Shown here piece by piece: positions 50,417 to 60,142 of a DNA stretch of 64,000 nucleotides. The position numbers and the translations under genes were made by a program. Numbering within the stretch: the first letter of the stretch is position 1; every line of letters starts with the position of its first letter. Where the stretch lies: NCBI GenBank assembly GCA_022570795.1, contig JAKUDP010000003.1, positions 2,232,001 to 2,296,000 of the forward strand. Reading direction: 5' to 3'. The DNA is from Sphaerulina vaccinii. Lineage: Eukaryota; Ascomycota; Dothideomycetes; Mycosphaerellales; Mycosphaerellaceae. Below the pieces are notes generated by a model. The model was not told the DNA's origin, did not search any database, and was given only the letters and a program-made list of their open reading frames with translations.

Positions 50417-50751
50417 TCGACATCGGACGCTTCTCCGAGCACCCAGAAAATCCATGGTAGCACAGCATGAACGAGAAGTAGAGTGGAGGTTGTCGGATGG
50501 TTTGAGCGGCCAATGCATCAAGGCCCGGCACACTTTCCTCGTTTGGTCCTCGTCTTGAGCACTTCGTCCGAACTTCAACTCCGCAGCAGAGGATCAACAA
50601 TGACATCCATTCCACCCTCCCGCCCGAGGTCGCCCATGATTGCTATATCCAAGTAGCCAGCTGGGAAGATAGCTGTAGGATAGCAGATTGTTCCATCTAT
50701 CACCACCTCTTACCACAGCACTCTCACCGATCCCACAAGCACCCGACCAGC
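50417..50751. other. Intergenic region, promoter of the dehydrogenase gene
   Basis: 335 bp without a gene. The last 60 bp (CACCACCTCTTACCACAGCACTCTCACC) have fungal 5'-leader composition. Confidence 0.45.
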
Positions 50752-51810
50752 ATGCCTCCTAACACTAACGGACAGCCACCAGCAGTGAAGAATGTAGGAT
50801 ATATAGGCCTAGGAAATGCTGGCTTCAGCATGGCCAGCAACCTTCCCAAAGCAGGTTACCATGTAGTCGTGCACGATGCGAACGACGCACAAGTACAAAG
50901 AGCAGTGTCAGAATGGCCCAACACGACAGCAGCGAATGGCAAGGCGGAAGCGTTTGCGGACTGCGAGATCATAGTCACTATGCTGCCACAGGGCAAGGTC
51001 GTGAGAGAAGTGTTGCTGGGCAAGGACAACTTCGCTCGCGCGCTCAAACCGGGTATGCCATCCAGATCACGAACCAGGAACTGATCCTAACACAGCACAG
51101 GGACCATCATCATTGACACTTCCTCTTCATCACCATTCGACACGATTGCGCTGGGTAAGGAGCTTGCAGAACACCAACTCAAACTCGTTGACTCGCCTAT
51201 CACGCAGACCTACATGCACGCGACCGATGCCGGCGAATCTACACTCATGGTAGGAGCAGACTCGAAAGCAGTATTTGAAAAGGCGGAGCCCATCATAAGG
51301 ACTATGGCCGGCTACGTCTTCTATATGGGCAAGCTAGGCAATGGGCATGCAATGAAGACGCTGAACAACTACATCATGGCATCGTCCATATGCGCTCTGA
51401 GCGACAGTCTTGTTACTGGCCAGAAGTACGGCCTGGACCCCAAGCAGATGATTGATGTCTTGAACGTGGGCACTGGCGTATGCTTCCCGACACTTGACAC
51501 TTTCCGGCGAGATGGCTTGACAGGAAGATACAACAGCGGGTTTGGTCTGGGACTACTGGTGAAGGACCTTGGTATCACGGAAGACTTTATGAAACACAAT
51601 GACTTCGAGACCGAATTGCCGGCTCTTACAAGGCGATATTTGAGCGACGCGCTGAAAGAGGTGGAATCGACCGCGGACCATACCAAGGCGCTCGTTGGAT
51701 GGGAGAAGAGAAGTGGTGTCAAACTGAACAAGTCTGAGACTGAGGACATTCCAGCTCAGGACTTTGAGCATCGCCTCAATGGTTTGAACAGACCGAAACA
51801 CATCTGGTAA
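50752..51810 (+). CDS. 3-hydroxyisobutyrate dehydrogenase-like NAD(P)-dependent beta-hydroxyacid dehydrogenase
   Basis: Exons 50752-51052 and 51101-51810 (48-nt intron, CTAAC branch point) encode 336 residues. A Rossmann domain starts with VGYIGLGNAGFSMASNL (G-x-G-x-x-G) at about residue 15, then VVVHD and the IIVTMLPQG turn. The helical 6PGDH-type C-terminal domain contains the catalytic Lys in GNGHAMKTLNNYIM. The family oxidises beta-hydroxyacids such as 3-hydroxyisobutyrate in valine breakdown. The substrate loop, usually D-A-P-V-S-G-G, reads DSPITQTYMHATDAGESTL, so this is probably a paralogue with another substrate rather than the mitochondrial valine enzyme. No obvious mitochondrial presequence is present. 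Confidence 0.85.
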
Positions 51811-52408
51811 TGTAGCTCGAGGCGGACAGCCAGTGCGATGCGCGGCTGAGCACGAAAGATGATCTCTATAACACTTCACCTGATACCCAGGCCCTTTGTG
51901 CCGGCTACTACGGATGAGAAAGACATCCCTTGAGATTTTTACTAACAATGCTTAACAGGGCAGCAAGTCTCTAGTCTCCGGCGCGACCCCAAGCTCGCTC
52001 ATATGCTTCTCTGAGGAGACGTTTGGCAACCCCAGAAGCGAGCTAGTAGCACGACATGACAACTCACTATAGTACGAGCAGCATGCATTCGCGAACACGA
52101 TACCATACCCTATTTCTGGACAGTCAGCCTATGAGGAGCTCAAGAATGTCAGATACTCGGCTGTACTTGATAGGACAAACACCTTCGCGACTCATACGGC
52201 CATTCGTAATCCCTGTCATTATGGCCTCAAACACCGAATCCGCCGACCTGGTCCAGAGAAGCTGCATAGCTGTATCGCCGAGCCCACCGGATAGCACACC
52301 AGATGCTAGTGTAAGAGATAAGAGGTCTTGGTCAAGAATGCTTGGACTTCTTGGAAATCAAAAGTACAGATACTTGTAGCCAGACCATTCCAATTCGACA
52401 GCTATACG
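51811..52408. other. Intergenic region with possible 5' exon of the LtrA-like gene
   Basis: 598 bp. A frame from ATG 52221 (MASNTESADLVQRS) could splice through a GTGTAAGAG donor near 52312 and the TTGTAG acceptor at about 52379 into the frame of the next gene, adding an N-terminal tail. The donor is weak, so the model below starts at 52409. Confidence 0.4.
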
Positions 52409-54549
52409 ATGGCCGAGACTCATCTTCCGATCTTTCCCAGGGAACTTGACTTTGATCCTCATCGTCAAGAAGAAGAGGAAGTCGACGATAATGTACTGCA
52501 TCAGACACCGCACTTCCACATACGCAAGGAGAGCACACACGCTGAGCTCTTCTACGATCTCTTCTTCGTCGCCAACTTGACAGTCTTCACCTATATACAT
52601 GACGTAACGGACCTTACAACACTGGCACAGTACATAGCGTTCTTCTGCATCATCTGGTGTACCTGGTTTCAGGTCGCTCTGTACGATGTACGCTTCTCTG
52701 TGGTCGATTGTGCTGTTGGCAGAATCTGGAAGGCGTTTCAGTTCGGGTGAGTAGACAGAGAGCTCTGACTTGCAAGACGGAGCTATACTGACGACTTTCA
52801 GATTCATGATCGCGACAGCAGCTGTCGGACCTATGTTCAAGGTTGGAGAGATGGAGACTAATCGAGGCGTGCTGGTCAACACCTACTTCCGAACACTAAC
52901 GCTAGCCCTCATGGGCAGCCGTATTGTCCTGGCACTCCAGTACCTTCAAACGTGGTACTTCCTGAGGGAGCACAAACACATCAAGAAACCAATGATGATC
53001 AATATCGCGACATACTGCATCTCAGCAGCAATCTACCTCGGACTGGTCGGCTCCCTCTTCATTGGCAGTATCAGCTGGGTCTGGATCGCATGGTACATCG
53101 TTGGAGTTTTCGAGAGCGTCACGATCATCTACGTCTCTTGCAAATGGAGAGCGCTAAGCTTCAAAGGCACACATCTTGCTCAAAGAATGTCGCTCCTGAC
53201 ACTCATCATCCTCGGCGAAGGAGCCATTAGTGTGGGAAAGCAGTGTCAAGTTATCGTAGGAGCTTCGATGTTCAGGTGGAACGTCCTGAATGCCGTGGAT
53301 ATCGCCTGCGCGGTTGCCATACTCTACTTCCTATATCAGCTATACTTCGACTGGCTGGAAGAAGAACGCCACTTCGGTTCAATTAGACAGCAAATCTGGG
53401 CTGGACTACACTTTCCTCTGCATCTCGCTCTCGTCTTGGCTGTGCAAGGGCTAAGCTTATGCATTGTCTGGGGTGCTGCGATTGCGCTGGTGCACGATGT
53501 CAATAACAAGCTTGGAGTCTGGACGCCTTCTGGCATGAATCCAAGCATCCATTGGGAGACGAATCTCACAGCAAACGACTGGCATGAGGCTGTGACGACT
53601 TGGCAACACTACTATCCTGTCTTCCAGGACTCGGAGTTCAATACCAAGGATGTGGCTGCCGCTATCGGTGCTATGAATGATCAATGGCGCTTCAATGCAG
53701 CATTGGCAGTCATGGAAGACTTCAGCACGAACGCGAGCACAGATGCCACCGCATTCGATGCACGACGTGCTTATGAGCTTGCCAACTACACGCTTTACAC
53801 TTCAATCTATACTCTCGCGGGCTTTGGCAAGAAGAAGGACCTGCAGAAGGAAGTGGAAGAGCTGGCTTCTGATACTATTGACCTACATCATCCGATGTAT
53901 GACATGGTCAATGGCTCCAAGGTCGAGAACGTCCGATACGTGATGGAGCTGTTCGAACTGACATATGTCTACTTCTTCCTTTCGGTCGGATGTGCAGTTA
54001 TGCTCTGTACAGGTCTTGCGATCCTGTCAAGTCATGGAAGGCGTCTAGGTGGCAGCATGATTATCGGCTTGACCTTGGCTCTGATGACCAGCCTGGCGGC
54101 CGGAAACAGGGCAGTGTACTACCAGTTCATCAGGAATCCATTCGTGTTGCCACTGGTCATGTTATTGTTGTTCGTTGGTGAGTCAGTGCGTTGATCAAGT
54201 TCCTCCAGACATTGACTGACACATGACAGTGGTGATTCTGAACAATATCAAGCTTACATGGTATTCGAAACCATATCATCTGGAGAGAAGTCGGCCTGGA
54301 GGAACGATGGACAGCATCTCGACGATCTCTTTGGAGTCTGCCCTTACAAAGCCGGTGGCTACGAGATCTTGGCCTGCAAAGCAGTCTCCGCATTATCACG
54401 CATACCTGTTCGACTCTCGCTCGTCACACATCGAGCTGCTCAATATCCCGCGCTATGCAACTGGCAATGAGGGTGCCCTTGTGCTACCTCTGAGGTCCTG
54501 GTACAGGCAAGGACATGTGGCGAGCTATCCACGATACCATATATCGTGA
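52409..54549 (+). CDS. Low-temperature-requirement A (LtrA)-like multi-pass membrane protein
   Basis: Exons 52409-52746, 52802-54177 and 54230-54549 (introns 55 and 52 nt) encode 677 residues. The family signature is clear near residue 40: RKESTHAELFYDLFFVANLTVFT, followed by ALYDVRF and the GRIWKAFQFGFM helix across intron 1. About nine or more hydrophobic helices are spread over residues 55-560, with ILGEGAISVGKQ in the middle (a conserved LGE motif), a large loop around residues 320-470 and a polar C-terminal tail in exon 3. LtrA was named from a Listeria cold-growth locus; fungal members are common and uncharacterised. It probably sits in the plasma or another membrane. Confidence 0.87.
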
Positions 54550-54673
54550 CAAGCCAGGTCGCGCGTGGCTTCGATTGTTTCTGTAGATGTGTAAGAGTGC
54601 ATAGACATACTCACTCACAAGAAATCCCATGGTGCAGTGTCCTCGCCTGGTCATGTTACACCACAATCGCGTC

Positions 54674-56199
54674 TTATGACATGGTTGCATTCTGCGAACG
54701 GTAGTTCTTGATGGTCAGTGGTGGCTTTTGATCACCACGCCACACGCACTTTACATGCCTCTCTGTGCAGCGAGCACACATTTCACCTGTGAGGACACGG
54801 TCGTTGCCCTCGTCGTAACCGCCCATGGTGCAAGATTCGCCTCGTTGAGTACACTGGAGGCACTTGGCGTCTGCAGCATGTGTGTGGAAGTGTCGCCTCG
54901 CCGCGCGATGCAGCGAGTCCTGCTTGGCCGCAGAGCAATTGTCGTAATACTCGCGAGAGACTCCTGGCGGTGGATATGGCAGGTTCGTAAAGATGCCTGT
55001 ACCTTTCTTTGCACTAGGTCTGCCCTTCCGCCCTCCTGGGATTTTGTCCTTGGAACCCTTTGGTCGACCTCCTTTGTTGCGTACGACTCCCTCGTCATGC
55101 CTGTAGCAGTAGCAGTCACAGGTTCGTGGACGCTCAGCCGGGTTCTGCAAAGTCTCGGTGTTGTCCGCTGCTCGTTTTGTTGCTTCTGCTTCAGGTGTCG
55201 TAACTACGGAGTCATTGCGCCCATTCGAGATGTCCCGAGGGCCTGGAGAGTCCTCGCCATGCAATGCATCATCGTTGAGTTGCTCCTCGAAAGACGCTCT
55301 GCGTTCACGTGAATCCTGATCCCGCTTAGCACTCTCTGGTGCCAGTACATCATGCGGCTCTGACTCCATTTTGACTGCGGTGGTTGCGGTGGTGTTGTCG
55401 TTCTCCAAACTGGGCTCGTCCTCGGAATCGTCCAGGACGACCACATCATCAAAACGGACACTCGTTGGGAGTTCGCCCTCTTGCTCTGCTTGGTCTCGTG
55501 TTTCTGGCTCCGGCTTGACAGTGATTGGCACCTCACGTTTCACGCTGATGCCCTCGTCTTCAGAGTCGTCAAGAACAATCACATCATCAATTCCACCAGT
55601 AGGCTCCAGATCCTCACGCTTGCCAGGAGTATCAACAGGCTGTGGGCGATTGTCCAGACTCTCAAGCACCCTCAAAATGTCTGGAAGATTGGTCGAGTCT
55701 GCATTAGTCATGATCAAAGTCAAGAGCTGTGTGATTACATCTTTCTCAACGTTCAGACGTGTAGATATGTCGTTGACTGACAATCGCATATCGAACGCGT
55801 ACGTCGCTGCGATTGTACGTATAGCTTGTGGCATCGCAAGCACAGCTTGAGACGCAGCTTGAGGCGCCATTGAGATGAGCAAGTCTCGAAGAGAGATGAT
55901 GAGCTCGATTGCTTCACGTCCTGGAGAGCCCTGATAGAATTGGGTACTGGAATAGTCCTTCAGTATCGCATGAAACCCGCCTCTCTTGTCGTAGTCAACG
56001 CTGAGTGATGTGAGTAACCAGTACCGATCGGTTTTGATATTCCATGATCAGTTCTTGCTCTCCATAAGTTAGTTGATGATTCTTAGTACCTGCTGGTAAC
56101 AATCTTGAGATCGTTCCAAGTGCGTGTGCAACAAACAAGAAATGCGATAAGTCGCGTGGTCGCGTTTGTGAACCTATGTTGCGTCCGTGCTTTTGCCAT
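54674..56199 (-). CDS. Cysteine-cluster protein with two SUMO-interaction-like motifs and AT-hook-like stretches
   Basis: The open frame 55882-54674 gives 402 residues. Conserved-looking sequence continues upstream (DYSSTQFYQGSPGREAIELI), so I propose exon 1 at 56199-56090 and an 89-nt intron, for 478 residues; that first exon is uncertain. Two near-identical motifs, VIVLDDSEDE and VVVLDDSEDE, look like SUMO-interaction motifs with acidic tails, each followed by VKREV- or VKMES-like possible sumoylation sites. GGRPKGSKDK and GGRKGRPSAKK resemble AT-hooks. A C-terminal Cys array (CLQCTQRGESC ... CARCTERHVKCVW) resembles fungal C6-type clusters but is spaced unusually. A nuclear DNA-binding or chromatin role is inferred. 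Diverges from WDR70. Confidence 0.7.
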
Positions 56200-56393
56200 C
56201 GATTGTTGCCTGATTGCCTGACAGGTCCTCGCTCCTTCCACTTACACTTTTCTGAAGCTTCGCGACTTCACATCTCTCATACCACAAAGAACCTCGCAGT
56301 ACACATCTCGAGGCAACTGCTCGTAGACGCCAGCGTAAGTGCCATCTCCCTTCGCGCTTTCTGCTTAAAGTCCCGACAACCACAGCCTTCGAT

Positions 56394-58130
56394 ATGGACG
56401 ACCAAGAGCCAGAGATCGAACAGGACGATGAGCTCCAGAAGTTCTTAGGCACCTCGTCTTTCGGAAAGCAGTCGCGAGCAGCAAATGTGCAGAAGCAGGT
56501 CGATCTCAGCAAGCGTCCGACACAAAAACCACAAATCCAGGAGTCGAAAGGATCCGATGAAGAAGAGAAGGACGAAGACTCGGACGACGACGATGACGAT
56601 AGCGACGATGAAGACGACGAGTACCCAGTCTCGCACGAGATGATCATCAAGACACACGACCGCGCGGTGACGGCGGCGACCATAGACCCGTCCGGGGCAA
56701 GATTGATTACAGGCTCCATGGACTGTACCATCAAATTTCACGACTTTGCTTCCATGACACCTACCACGATTCGCGCTTTCAAGTCTATTGACCCAAACGA
56801 GTCGAAGAGTTCAGCGACTGTAGAGAACCATCCTGTGAGCCAGGTTATCTTCAATCCACTATCTGCAGGCCATGTCTTGGTTGCGACAGCTCTACCTCAA
56901 GCGAAGATCTTGAGCAGAGATGGCGAAGAGATATGCCAGTTTGTGAAAGGAGACATGTATTTGCGGGATATGCATAATACGAAGGGGCATATCAGTGAAG
57001 TTACCACGGGATGCTGGCATCCTACAGACAGGAACTTGTGCGTCACGGCAGGCACGGACAGCACTCTTCGTATATGGGACATCAATAACCCTCGACAACA
57101 GAAGCATGTCATCGTACACAAGTCGCGCGCAGCAGGCTCAGCAGGGCGAACAAGGATGACAGCGGTGGCTTGGGGTTCGCCGATGCAGGGCGGCAACAAT
57201 CTGCTCGTAGGTGCTGCTCTAGATGGAAGTTTGGTGATGTGGAGCGGTGAGGGACCCTACACTCGACCGGCGGCAGAAATTAGAGATGCGCATACTCCCA
57301 ACACTTGGACGAGCGGCCTCGACATTGACTCTGCGGGCCGTATGGTCGTGACGAGAGGTGGCGACGACACTGTCAAGCTGTGGGATACGCGCAAGTTCAA
57401 GCAGCCTGTCGCCACGATCTCACATGCCTCGACTTCGTCACAGTACCCTACGAGCAACATCCGCTTTTCTCCGACATCGACAAGTATTCTCACTGGCTCG
57501 CAAGAAGGCAATCTGCACATCCTCAACCCAGGCACGCTCAAATCCGAACTGGTCACTCCAGTGACACCTGGCTCGCCGCTGATCTCCGTCCTTTGGCACC
57601 CGAAACTGAACCAGATCATCACCGGATCTGCAAATGCGGAAACGCACATCCTCTATAACCCCAACACCTCCTTCAATGGCGCAAAGAACGTCATGTCCCG
57701 CGCTCCTAAGCGCCGCCACATCGACGACGACCCCAACTTCACCACCGATCTGTCCAATGGCATCTCCGGGGACGCTATCATCACACCAGGAGGCTCAGTT
57801 CCCACCACAGCTTCATACGCATCTCGTCATCCCACTGTTGGTCTTACGGCTAGTGGTCGATCAAGAGATCCGAGAAGACCGCACATCCCTCAGACTACAC
57901 CTTTCGCGAAGGGTAATCCTGACGAGGAGTACATCAAGTCGCAGATTCCTCTCAGTTCACTTAGAGATGAGGACCCGAGAGAGGCGCTACTGAAGTATGC
58001 GGACAAGGCGAAGAACGATACCATGTTCACCAATGCGTGGAAGACTACACAGCCAGAGACAATCTATAGAGAGTTGAGTGATGACGAGGAGGAAGAGGAA
58101 GGACCGGATAAGAAGAAGGTGAAGCAGTAG
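56394..58130 (+). CDS. WDR70/GAD-1-family WD40-repeat protein
   Basis: 578 residues, one exon. The N-terminus carries LGTSSFGKQ and an acidic run (about 60-78), followed by YPVSHEMIIKTHDRAVTAATIDPSGARLITGSMDCTIKFHDF, the start of a seven-bladed WD40 propeller. Further blades end in LRIWDIN, LVMWSGEG, VKLWDTRK and NLHILNPG. The C-terminal tail has KRRHIDDDP and a basic/acidic end (DDEEEEEGPDKKKVKQ). The pattern matches WDR70 (GAD-1), a nuclear protein linked to DNA-break resection and H2B ubiquitination through the CRL4 ligase. It diverges from the Cys-cluster gene by about 195 bp if the upstream exon there is right. Confidence 0.9.
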   Translation: MDDQEPEIEQDDELQKFLGTSSFGKQSRAANVQKQVDLSKRPTQKPQIQESKGSDEEEKDEDSDDDDDDSDDEDDEYPVSHEMIIKTHDRAVTAATIDPSGARLITGSMDCTIKFHDFASMTPTTIRAFKSIDPNESKSSATVENHPVSQVIFNPLSAGHVLVATALPQAKILSRDGEEICQFVKGDMYLRDMHNTKGHISEVTTGCWHPTDRNLCVTAGTDSTLRIWDINNPRQQKHVIVHKSRAAGSAGRTRMTAVAWGSPMQGGNNLLVGAALDGSLVMWSGEGPYTRPAAEIRDAHTPNTWTSGLDIDSAGRMVVTRGGDDTVKLWDTRKFKQPVATISHASTSSQYPTSNIRFSPTSTSILTGSQEGNLHILNPGTLKSELVTPVTPGSPLISVLWHPKLNQIITGSANAETHILYNPNTSFNGAKNVMSRAPKRRHIDDDPNFTTDLSNGISGDAIITPGGSVPTTASYASRHPTVGLTASGRSRDPRRPHIPQTTPFAKGNPDEEYIKSQIPLSSLRDEDPREALLKYADKAKNDTMFTNAWKTTQPETIYRELSDDEEEEEGPDKKKVKQ

Positions 58131-58259
58131 GACAAGAAGTAGCCTTCTTGGCAGATAGCCTGACAGAAATGCTGCAAAGAGCCGATTTCCCGATATCTGT
58201 GAGTATGAAGTTTGCAAAAGTGGACGTACTAAACTGCCCATAGTGCTAAAAGTGCTTCA

Positions 58260-59118
58260 AAAGGACAAGACAATCGCTCTAGCCTCGGTGCGAGCAGATA
58301 TGGGTACCGGGCGAGTACATCTCAGCCGGTCGTAAGTACGCTGTTTTCGCCAAACATCAGACTTGCTAATGGCTTACTGACTGAGCCATAGTGGCTGGAC
58401 GATCGTTGAAGCTGATGGCCGTGGAATTGTATATGAATCTCCACTCCTGCATTTGGGTAAAAAAGTAGACACCATTCAGCGAAGCAAAACAATCGCCAAG
58501 ATCACCTTTGATCAATTGGGCGAAGCAATGCTCGTCATGAAGAACCGCTCATGGACCGATTGCGATCCCATCTCTGTGTCAAGTATCAGCTTTGCTGATG
58601 ACTTACTGACTCAGCCATACTGGCCAGGACGACTGTTGAAAGTTACACAATGGACACCCTATATGAACATCCATTTGTCTAAGAAGACCTTGAGCAAAAC
58701 ATATATACTATGTTCTCTTAAGGAGCAAAACAATCGCCTCCGCCGGATGTCCTCAAGCTCCTTACCTCGCCTTGACTCGAACCTTTCAAGTCTAGTAGGA
58801 GTAGTGGTAACAAACTGTTAGCAGGCAACATACCCAGATGTCGACTTACTGCTTGCGCTATCGAGGTCGAAGACGACTGTTAAGGAGAGGACAATTGCAG
58901 TTGTATACAGACACCCATTGCTAGAGACCCGATCGACCAAAAGTTATAGCTACAGAGCAAAACAATCGCCCTTCGCCCTATGTCAAGGAGTTCTTCCGCA
59001 CCTCCCTGGACTCGAACCATTCAAGTCCGGTAGGAGAGGTAGTAACAAACTGTTAGCAGGCAACATACCTAGATGTCGACTTACTGCTTGAACTATCGAG
59101 GTCGAAGACGACTATTAG
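58260..59118 (-). repeat. Reverse cluster of four ~230-bp tRNA-like repeat units
   Basis: Read on the minus strand, each unit has a head with an A-box-like stretch and TAAGTC/TAAGCC, in two of the four units followed by a short hairpin (heads at 59116-59043, 58880-58808, 58633-58581, 58403-58354). About 60-110 nt further on comes a GGCGATTGTTTTGC box (plus-strand positions 58957-58970, 58725-58738, 58484-58497, and a variant at 58266-58277). Two units also have GGTTCGAGTC, a B-box-like sequence, and complementary ends (CCTCG/CGAGG in one). A polymerase III or SINE origin is inferred, not shown. Confidence 0.65.
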
Positions 59119-59220
59119 TGAATTGAAGACTTAGGCAAGCTATGTAGTCCTATTATGTGCTCTGAAGTTGTAGACATGAACAGATTAGCATTCTAGTGAG
59201 TCTTCTTCACTAATGGAGCG

Positions 59221-59518
59221 GGATGCGTCTCTCTCCACATTCGCGGGCACTCCATGCCACTTAGTAGACAACCACAGAAAGCTCCGAGACGCTCGAGCGA
59301 TTCAGAGAACACCTGCGTCTGGGTACATCTCTCTCCGTGTTCGCGGGCACTCCATGCCACTTGGTAGACAACCACAGCAAGCGTCCAGAAGCTCGAGTGG
59401 TTCGGAGAACACCTACATTTGGGATACATCTTTCTCCGTATTCATGGGCACTCCATGCCACTTGGTAGACAACCCTCGCAGGGAGTGAGACGCTAAAGCG
59501 TTTCAGAGAACACCACGT
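59221..59518. repeat. Triple tandem repeat, period 100-101 bp
   Basis: Three copies share GGGCACTCCATGCCACTTGG at 59245, 59345 and 59446, and end in CAGAGAACACC or CGGAGAACACC. Within each, the stretch from GGGCACT to ACACC is about 69 nt and carries TGCCACTTGGTAGA, much like a tRNA A-box, and GGTTCGGAG in the middle copy. It lies between the reverse cluster and the cysteine-ladder gene. Confidence 0.75.
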
Positions 59519-59534
59519 TTCGTAGCCTTTGTGT

Positions 59535-60142
59535 CTACTTATGTTCATTGGATACATTATGCGCGTTCTTCAAGCCACTACAATTCGAACAATTTGTACA
59601 GGAAGTACAGTCGACACAATTTGAACAGTTCGTGCATTCTTTACAACGACGACAGTTCGAGCAATTCGTGCCTATGCCGCAGTTGTATCAGCACAGAAGG
59701 TTCGGTAGGTAAGGTGGGACTTACAGCCCTCGCAGTCCGTACAGTTGCTACAGTTCTTGTTCCCATCTCTAATCCCACCACTTCCAATCATGAACGCAGC
59801 TGGAGCACTAGTCGTCATGCGTTGTATGACAGCTCCTAGAGTGCTGACGGGTTGAGTGGTGACAGCTCCAGATCCCCAGTTCAGACCAGTAGGTGCTTGA
59901 GCAGCATCGAGATTGTCGTGTGTATGAGCAGGTGGTTTCGAGCTCGATTCGAATTGCTCAAGCTGTTGTTGTAGGAGGGCGATCTGGTATCGGGTTGCTG
60001 TGTTCGTGCTTTGCTGTGCTGTATTCGTAGCTCGCTCTGCTGGAGTACTGGGTGTTCGCTTTGTCATGGTGCTGATGTTATCGAGCTTAATTCGCATCTT
60101 GATTGAGGAGGTTGGGTCGAGGGAATGCGAGAGGTCGTCCAT
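59535..60142 (-). CDS. Cysteine-ladder protein with C-(x-x-C)13 tail
   Basis: Exons 60142-59725 and 59671-59535 (53-nt intron, GTAAGT...TAG) encode 184 residues. The first 130 are polar: Thr/Gln-rich, with a likely coiled coil (RYQIALLQQQLEQFE near residue 52) and a Gly-rich SGGIRDGN turn. From about residue 130 comes a run of 14 cysteines spaced exactly three apart, crossing the exon junction, with mostly Asn, Ser, Thr and Asp between (NCSNC, TNC, RRC, KEC, VDC). It ends in a short polar tail. I know of no named family with this pattern. Metal binding or a stacked-turn fold is possible but unproven. No signal peptide is visible, so a cytosolic or nuclear site is likely. ATGs at 60097 or 60067 are alternative starts. 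It sits between two repeat clusters. Confidence 0.68.

Larger units (their letters stand above)
58131..59534. other. Repeat-rich intergenic region downstream of WDR70
   Basis: No protein gene is supported. It contains four reverse-oriented units of a roughly 230-bp repeat (58260-59118) and a 100-bp tandem repeat (59221-59518). A 122-codon plus frame at 58453-58821 lies wholly inside repeat units and is taken as chance. Confidence 0.6.
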
